Shown in pieces: positions 9,638-18,289 of a DNA stretch of 35,069 nt. A model generated the notes under the pieces. It ran no database searches and had not been told where the DNA came from. It saw only the letters and a program-made list of their open reading frames with translations. Each line of letters starts with the position of its first letter. Within the stretch, counting starts at the first letter, position 1. The stretch is from Polyangia bacterium. GTDB taxonomy: Bacteria; Myxococcota_A; Polyangia; Nannocystales; Nannocystaceae. The position numbers and the translations under genes were made by a program. Location of the stretch: positions 1 through 35,069 of the forward strand of contig JAUIJR010000007.1 in the NCBI GenBank assembly GCA_030431075.1, read 5' to 3'.

Positions 9638-10210
9638 TCAGTAGCGGTCGTAGGGCTGGCGCGCGATGGCCAGCGGGAACTCGAACTTGGCGATGTCGCG
9701 GTGCGTCGGGGTCTCGGCGTGCCAGCGGACCGTCAGCAGGTTTGCGCGCGACTGCGTCTCTTCGAAGTAGAGGAAGCCGCGCATCTGGGTGCCGGGCTGC
9801 AGCGTGCCCCAGGGGAGGGCTTGCGAGGCCATCTCGCCGTCGAGGATCTCGCGGAAGTTCGCCGTGCGGCCGGGGTCGTGGGGGCGGTCGGGCTCACCGG
9901 CCAGGCGAAAGCGGCCGCCCGTGTCGTAGAGGTCGTAGTGAAAGCCGCGCTGGTCGACCAGCTCGAAGTCGCCGGGGGCGAGCAAGACCGGCTCGTCGCC
10001 GAGGTTCGAGACCAAGACGTGGACCACGGAGAACTCGCCCGGGATCCACGGCGAGCCTTGCCAGGAGTTCGTCGTGAGCACCACCGTCACCCCGCTGGGG
10101 CCGTCGTTGGCGACGAGGCGCTGGGCGCCGTTGCGCGCCACCAGCTCGCCCGGTCCCGCGCAGGCGGCGAGGAGCGAGGCCGTGAGGGCGAGCGGTGCGA
10201 GGCGCTTCAC
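9638..10210 (-). CDS. Small lipoprotein, unknown function
   Basis: 190 residues when started at the GTG at 10210 (a second GTG at 10216 is in frame). The signal VKRLAPLALTASLLAAC has a good lipobox (LAAC, Cys 17). The mature part is beta-rich with SVVHVLVSNLGDEPVLLAPGDFELVDQRG-type segments, reminiscent of DUF4352-like Ig-fold domains that present 'ordinary-looking' loops, but the match is only by pattern. The 10210 start is preferred because a TATCCT hexamer ends 6 nt before it, the same spacing as at other genes here. Function unknown. Confidence 0.7.
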   Translation of the reverse strand: MKRLAPLALTASLLAACAGPGELVARNGAQRLVANDGPSGVTVVLTTNSWQGSPWIPGEFSVVHVLVSNLGDEPVLLAPGDFELVDQRGFHYDLYDTGGRFRLAGEPDRPHDPGRTANFREILDGEMASQALPWGTLQPGTQMRGFLYFEETQSRANLLTVRWHAETPTHRDIAKFEFPLAIARQPYDRY

Positions 10211-10216
10211 GGGCAC

Positions 10217-10222
10217 AGGATA
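10217..10222 (-). promoter_or_regulatory. Candidate -10 element, leaderless promoter
   Basis: TATCCT in the context GGCTATCCTG, 6 nt before the GTG at 10210. It would drive the lipoprotein gene and, by read-through, the glycosylase gene. Confidence 0.5.
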
Positions 10223-10283
10223 GCCGGGCTGTGCGCGCGCAGCCAGTCGGCCGAGGCGCGCGCCGCGACCGCCTCGGCCAGGC

Positions 10284-13200
10284 TCAGTCGAGCTCGCCCG
10301 TCGGGTTGTCGTGCTGCCACTCGAGGATGCGGCCGACCTCGGCTTGCTCTTCGTAACCGGCGCGTAGCTGCGGGTCTTGGAGATCGTCGAGGCGGGCTTG
10401 TACGCGCTCGGCCGCCATCTTCAGCCAGCGCTCGGCCTCGCCGGTCTCGCCGAGGTCCGGGTGGATCTGCAAGAGCTTGCCGAGGTGGTGCAAGGGGCGC
10501 GGGCCGTCGAGGCGGGCAGCACCGCCTTCGACCAAGCGGCAGGCTTCGCGTTCGAACTCGACCGCGCGGACGGGATCGCGGCGGCGCTCGGCCACCAGGG
10601 CCAGGCCGTGCAGGCCGCGGACGACCGCCGAGCGCAGGCCCTCGGTGCGGCCCACGTCGACCAGGCCCTTGGCGATGCGCTCGGCTTTGGCGTCGCCTTC
10701 TTCGTCGCCCTCGGCCAGGAGCACGCGGACCATGTGGGCGCGCGCACGTAGCTCGGTGCGGACATCGTCGCGGCGCTTGGCCACGCTGGCCGCCTCTTCG
10801 AGCAGGGTCATCGCCGCTTCGCTGTCGCCGAGCTCGAAGGAGACCTCACCGAGGTTGACCATCACCTCGTTGAGCAGGGCGGGGTGGCCGATCGCCTCGT
10901 GCAGCTCGAGGGCCTTGCGCAAGTAGCGTTGGGCCCGGCGGTACAAGCCGATGGCCGTAAAGGTGATGCCCAAGTTGGCCAGCTTGATGCCCGTGCTGAA
11001 GCGGTCGCCGAGGTCGCGGTCGATGTTGAGGGCGGCGACGAAGTGATCGACGGCCGCTTGGTAGCGCGTCTGCAAGCCGGCGACCTCGCCCAGCAAGGTG
11101 CGGGCCTCGGCCTCGAGGCGGCGGTCTTCGATCTTGCGGGCGAGCTCGAGGGCCTCGGTGAAGCTGGTTTCGGCCTCTTGCAGGCGGCCGGTGTGTTGCT
11201 GGACCCGACCCAAGCAGCGCATCAGACGAAAGCGCTGACGGCTGCCGCGGCGGTCGTCCCAGGTGTGGGGGAGGGCCTGACGCGCGAGGGCCTCGGCCTC
11301 GTCGAAGAGACCGCGGGCAAATGCGATCTCGGACTCGAGCTCACCGAGGACGGCCGCGAAGCGCTGGCGCTGATCGCTTTGGTCGATCATGCGGCGCAAG
11401 CTGCCGACCAGTCGCCCGGCCCGGTGCATGCGACCGCACTCGATGTAAAAGCGCAGCATGCGGGTGGTGGCCACGATCTGCTGGATCGGGTCGCCGTACT
11501 GCTCGGCGTAGGAGACCAGGGCGCGGACGTCGGCTCCCTGGGCGCGGCGGCGGCCCCAGGCCCGCAAGATGGGCTCGCGGGCGAGCAGGGCGTCGAAGCG
11601 GCGCGCGTCGTCCACCTCCATCGCTTTGAGGGCGTGCGTGAGGTGGTGGTAGGCCTCGACATTGCCCCCGACGTCGATGGCCGCCTGGGCCGCCCGCATG
11701 GCCGGCTCGATGGCGGCCCCCGGATCTCCCGCTTCGAGGAGGTGCTCGGCGATGGGACCGTCGTCGCGGCCCGAGATGTAGTCGGTGCGCTCGCGCTTGA
11801 TGGTCGCCGCGTGTCCGTGCATCTGCTTGGCGTTGGCGGCCAGCATGCTGTGCTTGCAGACCTCGTGCAGGCTCACGGTGGCGAAGCGCAGGCGCTCGCC
11901 GCCGCTCGAGGTGCGCGCGTCGTGCTCGAGCAGGCGCAAGGCCACCAGCTGCTCGAGGGCGCCGTCGACCTCGAGCCCCAAGGCCAGCGCCTCGGACATG
12001 CGGCCGAGCTCGCGGCGGCGAAAGCTCAAGCCCAAGATGGCGGCGCCCTGCAAAAGGGTGCGCAGCTTGGGGTCGAGGCTCTCGACGCGCGAGCGCAGGG
12101 CGTCTTCGATGGTGGGGGGGAGCTCGAACTCGACGCCGCGCTCGCGGACCACCAGCTGGGTGGCTTGGGCGTTCCAGCCGAGCACGCCGCGCTCGAGCAA
12201 AGAGGCGAGGACCTCTTCGATGTACAGGGGGTTGCCGCCGGTGCGCGCCAAGATGGCCTCGATCAGCGCGCTGGCGTCTTCGCCCTCTTCGAAGCGGTCC
12301 GAGATGAGCTCGCGGCGGGCGTGAACGTCGAGCTCGCCGAGCTCGATGGTGGTCAGGCCCTCGAAGCGTGGCTCGCCCTCGTCGCCGCGCATCTGGGCCA
12401 CGCGGGGGCCGGGGCGGCTGGTCGTGACGCCCAAGATCGGCAAGCTAGCGGGGCTCTCGGCGAAGCCTTCGATCACCGCCACCGACTGCGAGTCGACGAA
12501 GTGCAGGTTCTCGATGACGATGACCACCGGGCGCAAGGCCGCGATGCCGCGCACCACCCGACGGATCAAGCGGGCCAGACGATCGCGGCGTTCGGCCGGA
12601 TCGAGCTGGGTCTCCTCTTGGCCGGGGAGGTTCATCGCGGCGCACAGGGCCTCGGCCAGCATGCGCGCCTCTTCGACCTTGTACTCGCGCAGGCGCTCGA
12701 CCACCTCGCGCTTGTGGGTGTCTTTGCCGATCCCCAAAAAGCGCGCCATGACCTCCAAGAACACGCCGAGGGGGCGGTTGCGGGTGCTCCAGCGACCTTC
12801 GGCGCGCAAGACCGAAGCGCCGCCGGGGGGCAGGCCCTCGACGAAGCGGTCGATCAAGGTGCCCTTGCCCAGGCCCGCCTCGCCGATGAGTAAGACGCTT
12901 TGACTCTGGCGCGAGGCGACCGTCTCGGCGAAGACGTCTTTGAGGGTCTTGAGTTCGAGCTCGCGGCCGAAGATCCGGCGGCCCAGGGTCTTGCGGCGAC
13001 GCTCCGATTCGGACAAGGGCCCGACCAAGGGCGAGACGCTGGCGAAGGTGGCCGCCCAAGGCGAGCCGGCGTGCGCGCCCGGGACCTCGGGGGAAGGCGC
13101 GCGCCCGAGACCGAAGCGCCATTTGCGGGCGAGGCGATCGGTGAGTTCGCTCGCCACCAGGAGCTCTTGGTCGAGCACGCGCTTGGCGACCGCGAACATC

Positions 13201-14651
13201 TGCGAGGCGAGGCCCTCGGGGAGCTCGACCACATTGCGGCCGTCGGGGGCGCGCTCGACCGTGACCTGCGCGGGCAACAAGACGGTGCCCACGCCCATGT
13301 TCGGGGTGACCTCGCCGACGGTCTCGCGCAGGGAGCGGGCGACACGGACGGCTCGCTCGGCGTCGTCGTCGCTGCCCCACAAGGTGCCGAAGGCCAACAT
13401 GGCGCCCTGGGCGTCGACGCTGATCACATGGGCTTCGCGCTTGAAGGCGACGTCGCGCACCAGCTCTTGGATGCGTTGGGTGTCGCTGCGCCGCTTGCGT
13501 TCGAGCTCGAGGCCGGCGGCCAAGGCGGGCGCGTCGCTGGGCCGCGCCGGCTCGGTGTGTTGGGGCTCGAAGCTCAAGGCCAACAAGACGACGCCGCGGA
13601 CTTGGGCTTGGACCTCGAGCGGGACGGCGGAGCGGCTGTCGCCGATCTCGCGGGTCTGCTGGGCCGAGATTTCGCCCTCGCCCCACTGCGCGCTGGTGTC
13701 GACCCGGTCGCGGTAGCTCTCCAAAAAGCGCGCGATGGTCTCGTCGTCGACGACGGGATCGGCGTCGTGCAAGAAGTGGGCGAGGTCGGACTGCAGCTCG
13801 CGGGTGCTTTGGTAGCGCTGGTCCAGCTCGCGGGCCAAGGCGCGGTCCACGATGCGCGCGAGCTCGTCGGGGAGTTCCGGCGCTTTGGACAAGATGGGCG
13901 GCAGCGCCTCGGTGCGCACGCGCTCGAGCTGCGCCATGCGGTCGCGCCCGCGGTAGAGCAGTTCGCCCGTGAGCAGCTCGTACAAGACGATGCCCACCGA
14001 GTAGACGTCGGAGCGCGCATCGACCACCTTGCCCGCCGCTTGCTCGGGGGACATGTAGGCGACCTTGCCTTTGATGGTCTCTTCGGGGGAGCCGGGGGCG
14101 ACGTTGTGCGGGCGATGCTCGACGGCCCGGCGGGTCCGCGCGACACCGAAGTCGAGCACCTTGACCTGCCCGTCGAAGCTCAGCATCACGTTGTGCGGGC
14201 TGACGTCACGGTGAACGATGCCGAGGGGCTCGCCGTAGTCGTCACGTTTGCGGTGCGCGTAGCTCAAGCCCGAGGCGACCTGGTGCGCGACGTAGGCCGC
14301 GATGACGGCGGGGAAGGCGTCGTGCCGGGCGCGGACGGCATGAAAGAGGCGCATGAGATCGAGGCCCTCGATCAGCTCCATCGCCAAGTAGAAGTCGCCG
14401 CGGATCTGACCGAAGTCGAAGACCTGCACGATGTTGGCGTGGTTCAAGCTCAAGGCGATCTTCGCCTCGTCGACGAACATGCGCGTGAACTCGCGCTCGG
14501 CCGCGAACTCGCGTTTGATCTTCTTGATCACCACCCACTTCGTCAGGCCCTCGGCCACACGAACCGAGGCCTTGTAGACCTCCGCCATGCCGCCTTCGCC
14601 GAGCATGTGGGTCAGCGTGTAGCGGCCGAAGCTGTGGGGCAGGGTGACCAT
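10284..14651 (-). CDS. Ser/Thr protein kinase fused to degenerate cyclase-like, AAA ATPase and TPR regions
   Basis: 1455 residues. Kinase domain at about 9-310: glycine loop LGEGGMAEVYKA (17-28), Lys 43, HRD at 147-149, DFG at 167-169, VAYMSPEQ near 197. Residues 350-510 look like a class III nucleotide cyclase homology domain (VISVDAQGAMLAFGTLWGSD at 409-428, then MGVGTVLL) in which the metal-binding Asp residues are not evident. An AAA_16/STAND-like ATPase follows, with Walker A GEAGLGKGT (590-598) and Walker B IVIENLHFVD (711-720). The C-terminal 500 residues are helical with TPR units. The plan resembles the PknK/AfsK-like kinase-ATPase-TPR sensors common in myxobacteria. The kinase is complete and should be active; the input signal is unknown. 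No transmembrane helix is evident, so it is cytoplasmic. TAGACT lies 19 nt before the ATG. Confidence 0.92.
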   Translation of the reverse strand: MVTLPHSFGRYTLTHMLGEGGMAEVYKASVRVAEGLTKWVVIKKIKREFAAEREFTRMFVDEAKIALSLNHANIVQVFDFGQIRGDFYLAMELIEGLDLMRLFHAVRARHDAFPAVIAAYVAHQVASGLSYAHRKRDDYGEPLGIVHRDVSPHNVMLSFDGQVKVLDFGVARTRRAVEHRPHNVAPGSPEETIKGKVAYMSPEQAAGKVVDARSDVYSVGIVLYELLTGELLYRGRDRMAQLERVRTEALPPILSKAPELPDELARIVDRALARELDQRYQSTRELQSDLAHFLHDADPVVDDETIARFLESYRDRVDTSAQWGEGEISAQQTREIGDSRSAVPLEVQAQVRGVVLLALSFEPQHTEPARPSDAPALAAGLELERKRRSDTQRIQELVRDVAFKREAHVISVDAQGAMLAFGTLWGSDDDAERAVRVARSLRETVGEVTPNMGVGTVLLPAQVTVERAPDGRNVVELPEGLASQMFAVAKRVLDQELLVASELTDRLARKWRFGLGRAPSPEVPGAHAGSPWAATFASVSPLVGPLSESERRRKTLGRRIFGRELELKTLKDVFAETVASRQSQSVLLIGEAGLGKGTLIDRFVEGLPPGGASVLRAEGRWSTRNRPLGVFLEVMARFLGIGKDTHKREVVERLREYKVEEARMLAEALCAAMNLPGQEETQLDPAERRDRLARLIRRVVRGIAALRPVVIVIENLHFVDSQSVAVIEGFAESPASLPILGVTTSRPGPRVAQMRGDEGEPRFEGLTTIELGELDVHARRELISDRFEEGEDASALIEAILARTGGNPLYIEEVLASLLERGVLGWNAQATQLVVRERGVEFELPPTIEDALRSRVESLDPKLRTLLQGAAILGLSFRRRELGRMSEALALGLEVDGALEQLVALRLLEHDARTSSGGERLRFATVSLHEVCKHSMLAANAKQMHGHAATIKRERTDYISGRDDGPIAEHLLEAGDPGAAIEPAMRAAQAAIDVGGNVEAYHHLTHALKAMEVDDARRFDALLAREPILRAWGRRRAQGADVRALVSYAEQYGDPIQQIVATTRMLRFYIECGRMHRAGRLVGSLRRMIDQSDQRQRFAAVLGELESEIAFARGLFDEAEALARQALPHTWDDRRGSRQRFRLMRCLGRVQQHTGRLQEAETSFTEALELARKIEDRRLEAEARTLLGEVAGLQTRYQAAVDHFVAALNIDRDLGDRFSTGIKLANLGITFTAIGLYRRAQRYLRKALELHEAIGHPALLNEVMVNLGEVSFELGDSEAAMTLLEEAASVAKRRDDVRTELRARAHMVRVLLAEGDEEGDAKAERIAKGLVDVGRTEGLRSAVVRGLHGLALVAERRRDPVRAVEFEREACRLVEGGAARLDGPRPLHHLGKLLQIHPDLGETGEAERWLKMAAERVQARLDDLQDPQLRAGYEEQAEVGRILEWQHDNPTGELD

Positions 14652-14670
14652 GCGGTCGCAGCGTCCAGAG

Positions 14671-14676
14671 AGTCTA
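14671..14676 (-). promoter_or_regulatory. Candidate -10 element for the large kinase gene
   Basis: TAGACT (context GATAGACTC), 19 nt before the ATG at 14651. This predicts a very short 5' leader of about a dozen nucleotides rather than a leaderless message. Confidence 0.4.
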
Positions 14677-14714
14677 TCGCGTCGCGTCGCGCGCGGGGTC
14701 CGTGCGTCCTTCGT

Positions 14715-14768
14715 GCCCCCTTCATGCCTGGGGGCCGCTCACGAGGGCGAGCGAGGCCCCCGGGGGCC
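14715..14768 (-). terminator. Two GC hairpins after the FHA-kinase operon
   Basis: Immediately after the stop codon of the lectin-fold lipoprotein gene lies a 14-bp palindrome (14755-14768, GGCCCCCGGGGGCC). About 20 bp further on lies a 6-bp stem (14715-14720 with 14730-14735, 9-nt loop). Neither is followed by a T-run, so termination would be weak or factor-dependent. They separate the operon from the promoter of the large kinase gene. Confidence 0.35.
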
Positions 14769-15434
14769 CTATGGCGCGGCCGCTGGTAGCGCGGTGATCA
14801 CCAGGTTGTCAAAGTGCGTGGGCGCCGACCAGTTGTTGAAGGCGAAGTGGTCCTGGCCGGCACCCCGCAGGGGCTCGGGGTCGACGTAGCGCATGTGGAC
14901 CCGCCCATCGAGCTTCCAGACGATCTCCTGGCCGCGGCGGATCACCTCGAAGTGGTAGCGGCGGCCCGGCTCGACCTTGGCCGAGGGCAGCTCGATGCGG
15001 TCGGCGCCGTGCTCGTCTTGGCGGGCGATCACGTCGAGCTGGTTGTTCCAGCCGCCGAAGATCACCACGTAGCCCGAGGCCGTGTAGCTCGCTTGGGTCG
15101 CGTAGCTCTCGCCGTCGCCGGCGAGCTCGACTTTGATGTCGCCTTCGACCTTGTCGGCCCAGGCGTCGAAGCTGATCTGCACGTCGTCGGGCAAGGCGAT
15201 GTCCAGCCACAGGGGGTGGTTGCGCATCCCTTTGAGCTGCAAGGCCCCGTCGACGATGCGCGCCCCTTTGCCCGTCGCTTTCCACGCGCCGCCGAGGGCT
15301 GCGCCGTCGAAGGTGTCGCTGAACAAGACGGTGCCGCCTTCGACCGGGGCGCTCTCGGCCACGGTCGAGTAGCTGCGGGGGAGCTCCTCGCACGCGCTCG
15401 CGCCCAAGGCGAGAAGGGCGAGGGTCGTGGCCAT
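14769..15434 (-). CDS. Lipoprotein with concanavalin A-like (DUF1080/LamG-type) domain
   Basis: 221 residues from an ATG at 15434, 29 nt after the kinase stop. The signal MATTLALLALGASAC places the lipidated cysteine at 15. The mature part follows the pattern of 3-keto-disaccharide hydrolase/LamG-like jellyroll proteins: LFSDTFDGAALGGAWKATG (about 39-57), VDGALQLKG, VQISFDAWADK, a GYVVIFGGWNN strand region, then the typical ending WKLDGRVHMRYVDPEPL and FDNLVI. Such domains bind or process carbohydrate, but no catalytic residues can be assigned. It is the last gene of the FHA-kinase operon, so it may be the surface or periplasmic partner of that pathway. The open frame extends upstream to 16931 only as a shadow of the kinase gene. 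Confidence 0.75.
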   Translation of the reverse strand: MATTLALLALGASACEELPRSYSTVAESAPVEGGTVLFSDTFDGAALGGAWKATGKGARIVDGALQLKGMRNHPLWLDIALPDDVQISFDAWADKVEGDIKVELAGDGESYATQASYTASGYVVIFGGWNNQLDVIARQDEHGADRIELPSAKVEPGRRYHFEVIRRGQEIVWKLDGRVHMRYVDPEPLRGAGQDHFAFNNWSAPTHFDNLVITALPAAAP

Positions 15435-15463
15435 GGGCCAGCCGGTCGAGTGTCGAGGCGGGT

Positions 15464-16861
15464 TCACCAGATGCGCGCTTCGGGATCGGGGTCGAGCAGA
15501 CGGCCCAGGCGTTCGCGCCAGGCACCGGGGACCGGCAAGGCGCCGACGGCCTCGCGCAGGTCTTCGCCCTCGCCGAGGCGATCGAGGCGCTCGGGAAGGG
15601 GAGCAGGGTGGGTGGCGAGCTCGAGCAAGACGACTCCCGCCGAGAAGAGATCGGAGGCCTCCGTCGCCGGCTCGCCGGCGCGGACTTCGGGCGCGAGGTA
15701 GCGCAAGGTGCCCGCGCGCGTGCGGGCTTGCTCGCGGGCGGCCGCGACCCCAAAGTCGGCGAGCGCGATCGGGCTTTGGGGCCCCGCCTCGCGCAGCAAG
15801 ATGTTGGCCGGCTTGACGTCGCGGTGCAGGGCCTTGGCCGCATGCACGGCGCGAAGGGCCGCGCCGAGCTCGTCGCCGATCCGCGGCAGGTCTTCGGCGC
15901 CCACGCGTCGCCGCCGCATGGCGACCCGCAAGTTGCCCCCGCGGCAAAGCTCCAAGGCCACGAAGCGGTGGCGCGGCTGCACGTCGTAAAGCGAGACGAC
16001 ATGGGCGCTGCGGACCCGGGCCAAGGTACGGGCCTCGGCGAAAAAGTGGCGGTCGACGACGCGGTCGGAGACTTTGTCTTTGCGGGCGCTGCGGCCGAGC
16101 AGGCGCTTGATGGCGACCTCGCGTCCGACCTGGCGATCGAAGGCCTCGTAGACCACGGCGTGGCGACCCCGGCCGAGCGGGCGCCCGAGCTCGTAGCGCT
16201 CGAGTCCCGCGTGCCCGGCGAGCTCGGCGGCCTCGAGACCCTCGAGCATGGCGAGGCCGCGGCCGCTCATGCGGGCGCCTTGGCCCCGGGCCTCGAGGGC
16301 CTCCATGCAGCGGGTCCAGCCGTGCAAGGCCCGCGCATGGTCGACGTCGATCGCCAAGACCGCGTCGAAGTGGCGCGCGGCGGCCTCGTGATCGAGACGG
16401 TGCAGGTAGGTGTCGGCGATCAGCGCGTTCGCTCGCAAAAAATGACTGCCGGGAGACGACGCGCCCGCGCGCACCTCGTCGAGTCGCAGCACCGCGCCGG
16501 CGAGGTCCATGCCGGCGGCCTCGTCGAGGGCATCGCACAGCTCCTCGGCCACGCGAAGGGCCAAGCGCGCGTCCGGGCGCAAGAGCAAGTGGGCGGCCAG
16601 CACGACGAGCGCGCCGCGCAGGTAGCCTTGGTGACTCAAGGCGCGCAGGCGGGCGTCGATCTCTTCGAAGCGGCCGCCACCGCTGAGCACCTCTTCGAAG
16701 ACCTTCAACGGCGCGTGCTGGGCGGGCGTCGCGGCGCCGTCGGCGAAGCGGTGGACGATCGCGCGCAGGGGCGCTTGCAGCGGGTTTTCGAGCCCGGTGC
16801 GGGCGAACTCCAAGGGCCGGTCTTGGCTGGCCTCGGCGTCGGGGCGCTCGAGCGAGCTCAT
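15464..16861 (-). CDS. Ser/Thr protein kinase with N-terminal helical (TPR-like) region
   Basis: 465 residues. Residues 25-215 are helical, with TPR-like pairs near 65-115 and 143-190 (FLRANALIADTYLHRLDHE). The kinase domain occupies about 220-465: glycine loop LGRGRHAVVYEA (229-240), Lys 252 in REVAIKRLL, HRD at 346-348 (ALHRDVKPANILL), DFG at 369-371 and GTLRYLAPE at 384-392. All catalytic residues are present. There is no membrane segment. The order is unusual, with the regulatory helical domain before the kinase rather than after it. The start overlaps the FHA gene stop by 4 bp (ATGA), so the two products are probably made in fixed ratio. The FHA partner is a natural reader of its phosphorylated targets. 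Confidence 0.92.
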   Translation of the reverse strand: MSSLERPDAEASQDRPLEFARTGLENPLQAPLRAIVHRFADGAATPAQHAPLKVFEEVLSGGGRFEEIDARLRALSHQGYLRGALVVLAAHLLLRPDARLALRVAEELCDALDEAAGMDLAGAVLRLDEVRAGASSPGSHFLRANALIADTYLHRLDHEAAARHFDAVLAIDVDHARALHGWTRCMEALEARGQGARMSGRGLAMLEGLEAAELAGHAGLERYELGRPLGRGRHAVVYEAFDRQVGREVAIKRLLGRSARKDKVSDRVVDRHFFAEARTLARVRSAHVVSLYDVQPRHRFVALELCRGGNLRVAMRRRRVGAEDLPRIGDELGAALRAVHAAKALHRDVKPANILLREAGPQSPIALADFGVAAAREQARTRAGTLRYLAPEVRAGEPATEASDLFSAGVVLLELATHPAPLPERLDRLGEGEDLREAVGALPVPGAWRERLGRLLDPDPEARIW

Positions 16862-18159
16862 GGCGCGGCCTCCCAGGCACGGACTTCGAAGTCGAGGTGG
16901 GCGCCATCGAAGACGAGACGCCCGCGGTCACCGACGATCAGCTGCACCTCGACCCCGCTGCCCAAGATGCGACCGCCCAACTCCAAGGCGCAGTTCGCCG
17001 CGCAAGCGAGCTCGATGAAGTCCCCGGCGCTGCGCACCCGGGCGGGCAGCTCGAACTCCGGCTCGAGGCACAAGGGGGCCCCGTCGGGGGCGAACAAGAG
17101 CCAGCCGCGGCCATCTTCACCCAGGGGCCCCAGCAGCCCAAAAGGCGAGTGCGAAGGCGGGCCGGGCTCCCAGTGCCAAGTCTGCGCGATGCCGATGGCG
17201 AGCTCGCAAGGGTCGAGGAGCTCGAGGCGCTCGCCGGGCATGAGGGCCTCGCCATCGACGAAGCTGCCGGCTTTGGAGGCGAGGTCCTCGACGACGATGG
17301 CCGGGCGCCCGCGGCTGTCGTCGCCGAGGGCGAGCACGAGGTGGCGGCGCGAGACGGCCGGCGCCTCGACGCGCAGGTCCACCCCGGGGGCGCGTCCGAT
17401 CTGAAAGGCGGGGGCGACCACGAGCTTGGTGCGCCAGCGCTGCGCGCCTTGGGTCCAGTGCAGCTCGATACGTCCCTCGCGGGGGCTGTGCGCCTCGAGC
17501 TCGGCGAGCTCGCGCAAGAGGTGGGCCTTGGGGCTGCGGCCTCGCTCGCGTCGTCGCGCCACGTGGTCGCGCAAGAGCTCGCGGGCCTGGCCGCGCCGAC
17601 CCTCGCGCAGGGCCTCGTCGATGCTGTGTTGGAGCTGGCGCAGATCTTTGAGGGCCTGCTCGCGGTCTTCGAGAGCCTGCAAGACCCGCTCGTAGGCATC
17701 GATCGCGCCCGCGTCGCGGTAGGCGACCTCGGCGCGACGCATCAGCCCCATGCGCTCGTAGATCTGGCCGGCGCGCTCGCCCTCGCCGGCGCTCTCGTAG
17801 CTTTGGGCCGCCTCGAGCACGATGGCCCGACGCTGGGCGCTCGGCGGCATGGAGGCAGCGCGTTCGACGAGAACCCGCGCCAAGGCCCGGTGCAGCTCGC
17901 GCCCCTCGGGGGTTCTCCCCCCGATCCGGACCGCCCCCTCGCGCAAGATGGCGACGCGCTCTTCGTCGTCGCCCACGGTGGAGGCGTGCTCGAGGCGCAG
18001 GGCCGCGGCCTGGCCGTGCTCGCCGATGTACTCGAACAATCGGGCGGCCGCGCGTAGCTCGCCCGCGTCCTCGAGGGCGTGCGCGGCCCGCCGCGAGCCG
18101 GGCAGGGCCAGCGCGGTCTCGTCGGGCTCGGGCGGCTCCCGGCGGTCGGCGTCCCCCAC
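16858..18159 (-). CDS. FHA-domain protein with N-terminal TPR-like helices
   Basis: 433 residues from a GTG at 18159. The frame is open further upstream, but that part enters the divergent promoter and is Pro/Arg-rich noise. Residues 20-225 are helical, TPR-like (repeated Ala-rich pairs such as AARLFEYIGEHGQAAALR and AGQIYERMGLMRRAEVAYRD). An FHA domain follows at about 245-330: FQIGRAPG, then AVSRRHLVLALG, then VVEDLASKAGSFVDGEAL. The Arg and Ser-Arg-Arg-His signatures are kept. The usual Thr/Asn-Gly after the beta strand reads Ser-Lys-Ala-Gly, so phospho-Thr binding may be altered. The C-terminal 90 residues may form a second small beta domain. It is the first gene of the operon with the kinase, driven from the shared divergent promoter region. 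Confidence 0.85.
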   Translation of the reverse strand: MGDADRREPPEPDETALALPGSRRAAHALEDAGELRAAARLFEYIGEHGQAAALRLEHASTVGDDEERVAILREGAVRIGGRTPEGRELHRALARVLVERAASMPPSAQRRAIVLEAAQSYESAGEGERAGQIYERMGLMRRAEVAYRDAGAIDAYERVLQALEDREQALKDLRQLQHSIDEALREGRRGQARELLRDHVARRRERGRSPKAHLLRELAELEAHSPREGRIELHWTQGAQRWRTKLVVAPAFQIGRAPGVDLRVEAPAVSRRHLVLALGDDSRGRPAIVVEDLASKAGSFVDGEALMPGERLELLDPCELAIGIAQTWHWEPGPPSHSPFGLLGPLGEDGRGWLLFAPDGAPLCLEPEFELPARVRSAGDFIELACAANCALELGGRILGSGVEVQLIVGDRGRLVFDGAHLDFEVRAWEAAP

Positions 18160-18289
18160 GGGGCCAAGATAGCAGGCCCACGCGCACGAGGGCCCCAAAG
18201 CCGGCCCGCTCGTCCGCGCGCCCGCGCCCGCCCGCGCGGGTCTCGGCCGAGGCATCGGCGCGCGGCCGGGCCTGCTATCTTTGCCGCGC
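18160..18289. promoter_or_regulatory. Divergent promoter with mirror-image 14-bp arms
   Basis: A 130-bp gap between the FHA-kinase operon and the MoxR-vWA operon. AAGATAGCAGGCCC at 18166-18179 is the exact inverse of 18268-18281. Each arm, read towards its gene, gives TGC-TATCTT, an extended -10 look-alike. The hexamers are 18166-18171 (minus strand, 6 nt before GTG at 18159) and 18276-18281 (plus strand, 8 nt before ATG at 18290). The two operons therefore appear to have identical, leaderless-type promoters. The middle is a very GC-rich run without other clear motifs. Confidence 0.6.

Noticed and set aside
10884-12893. Open frame of 669 codons on the plus strand
   Set aside because: It is antisense to the kinase/AAA/TPR gene, whose catalytic motifs are intact. 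Long antisense frames are normal at this GC content.
15435-16931. Upstream extension of the lectin-fold lipoprotein frame
   Set aside because: It is Arg/Pro-rich noise in another frame of the kinase gene. The signal peptide begins at 15434.
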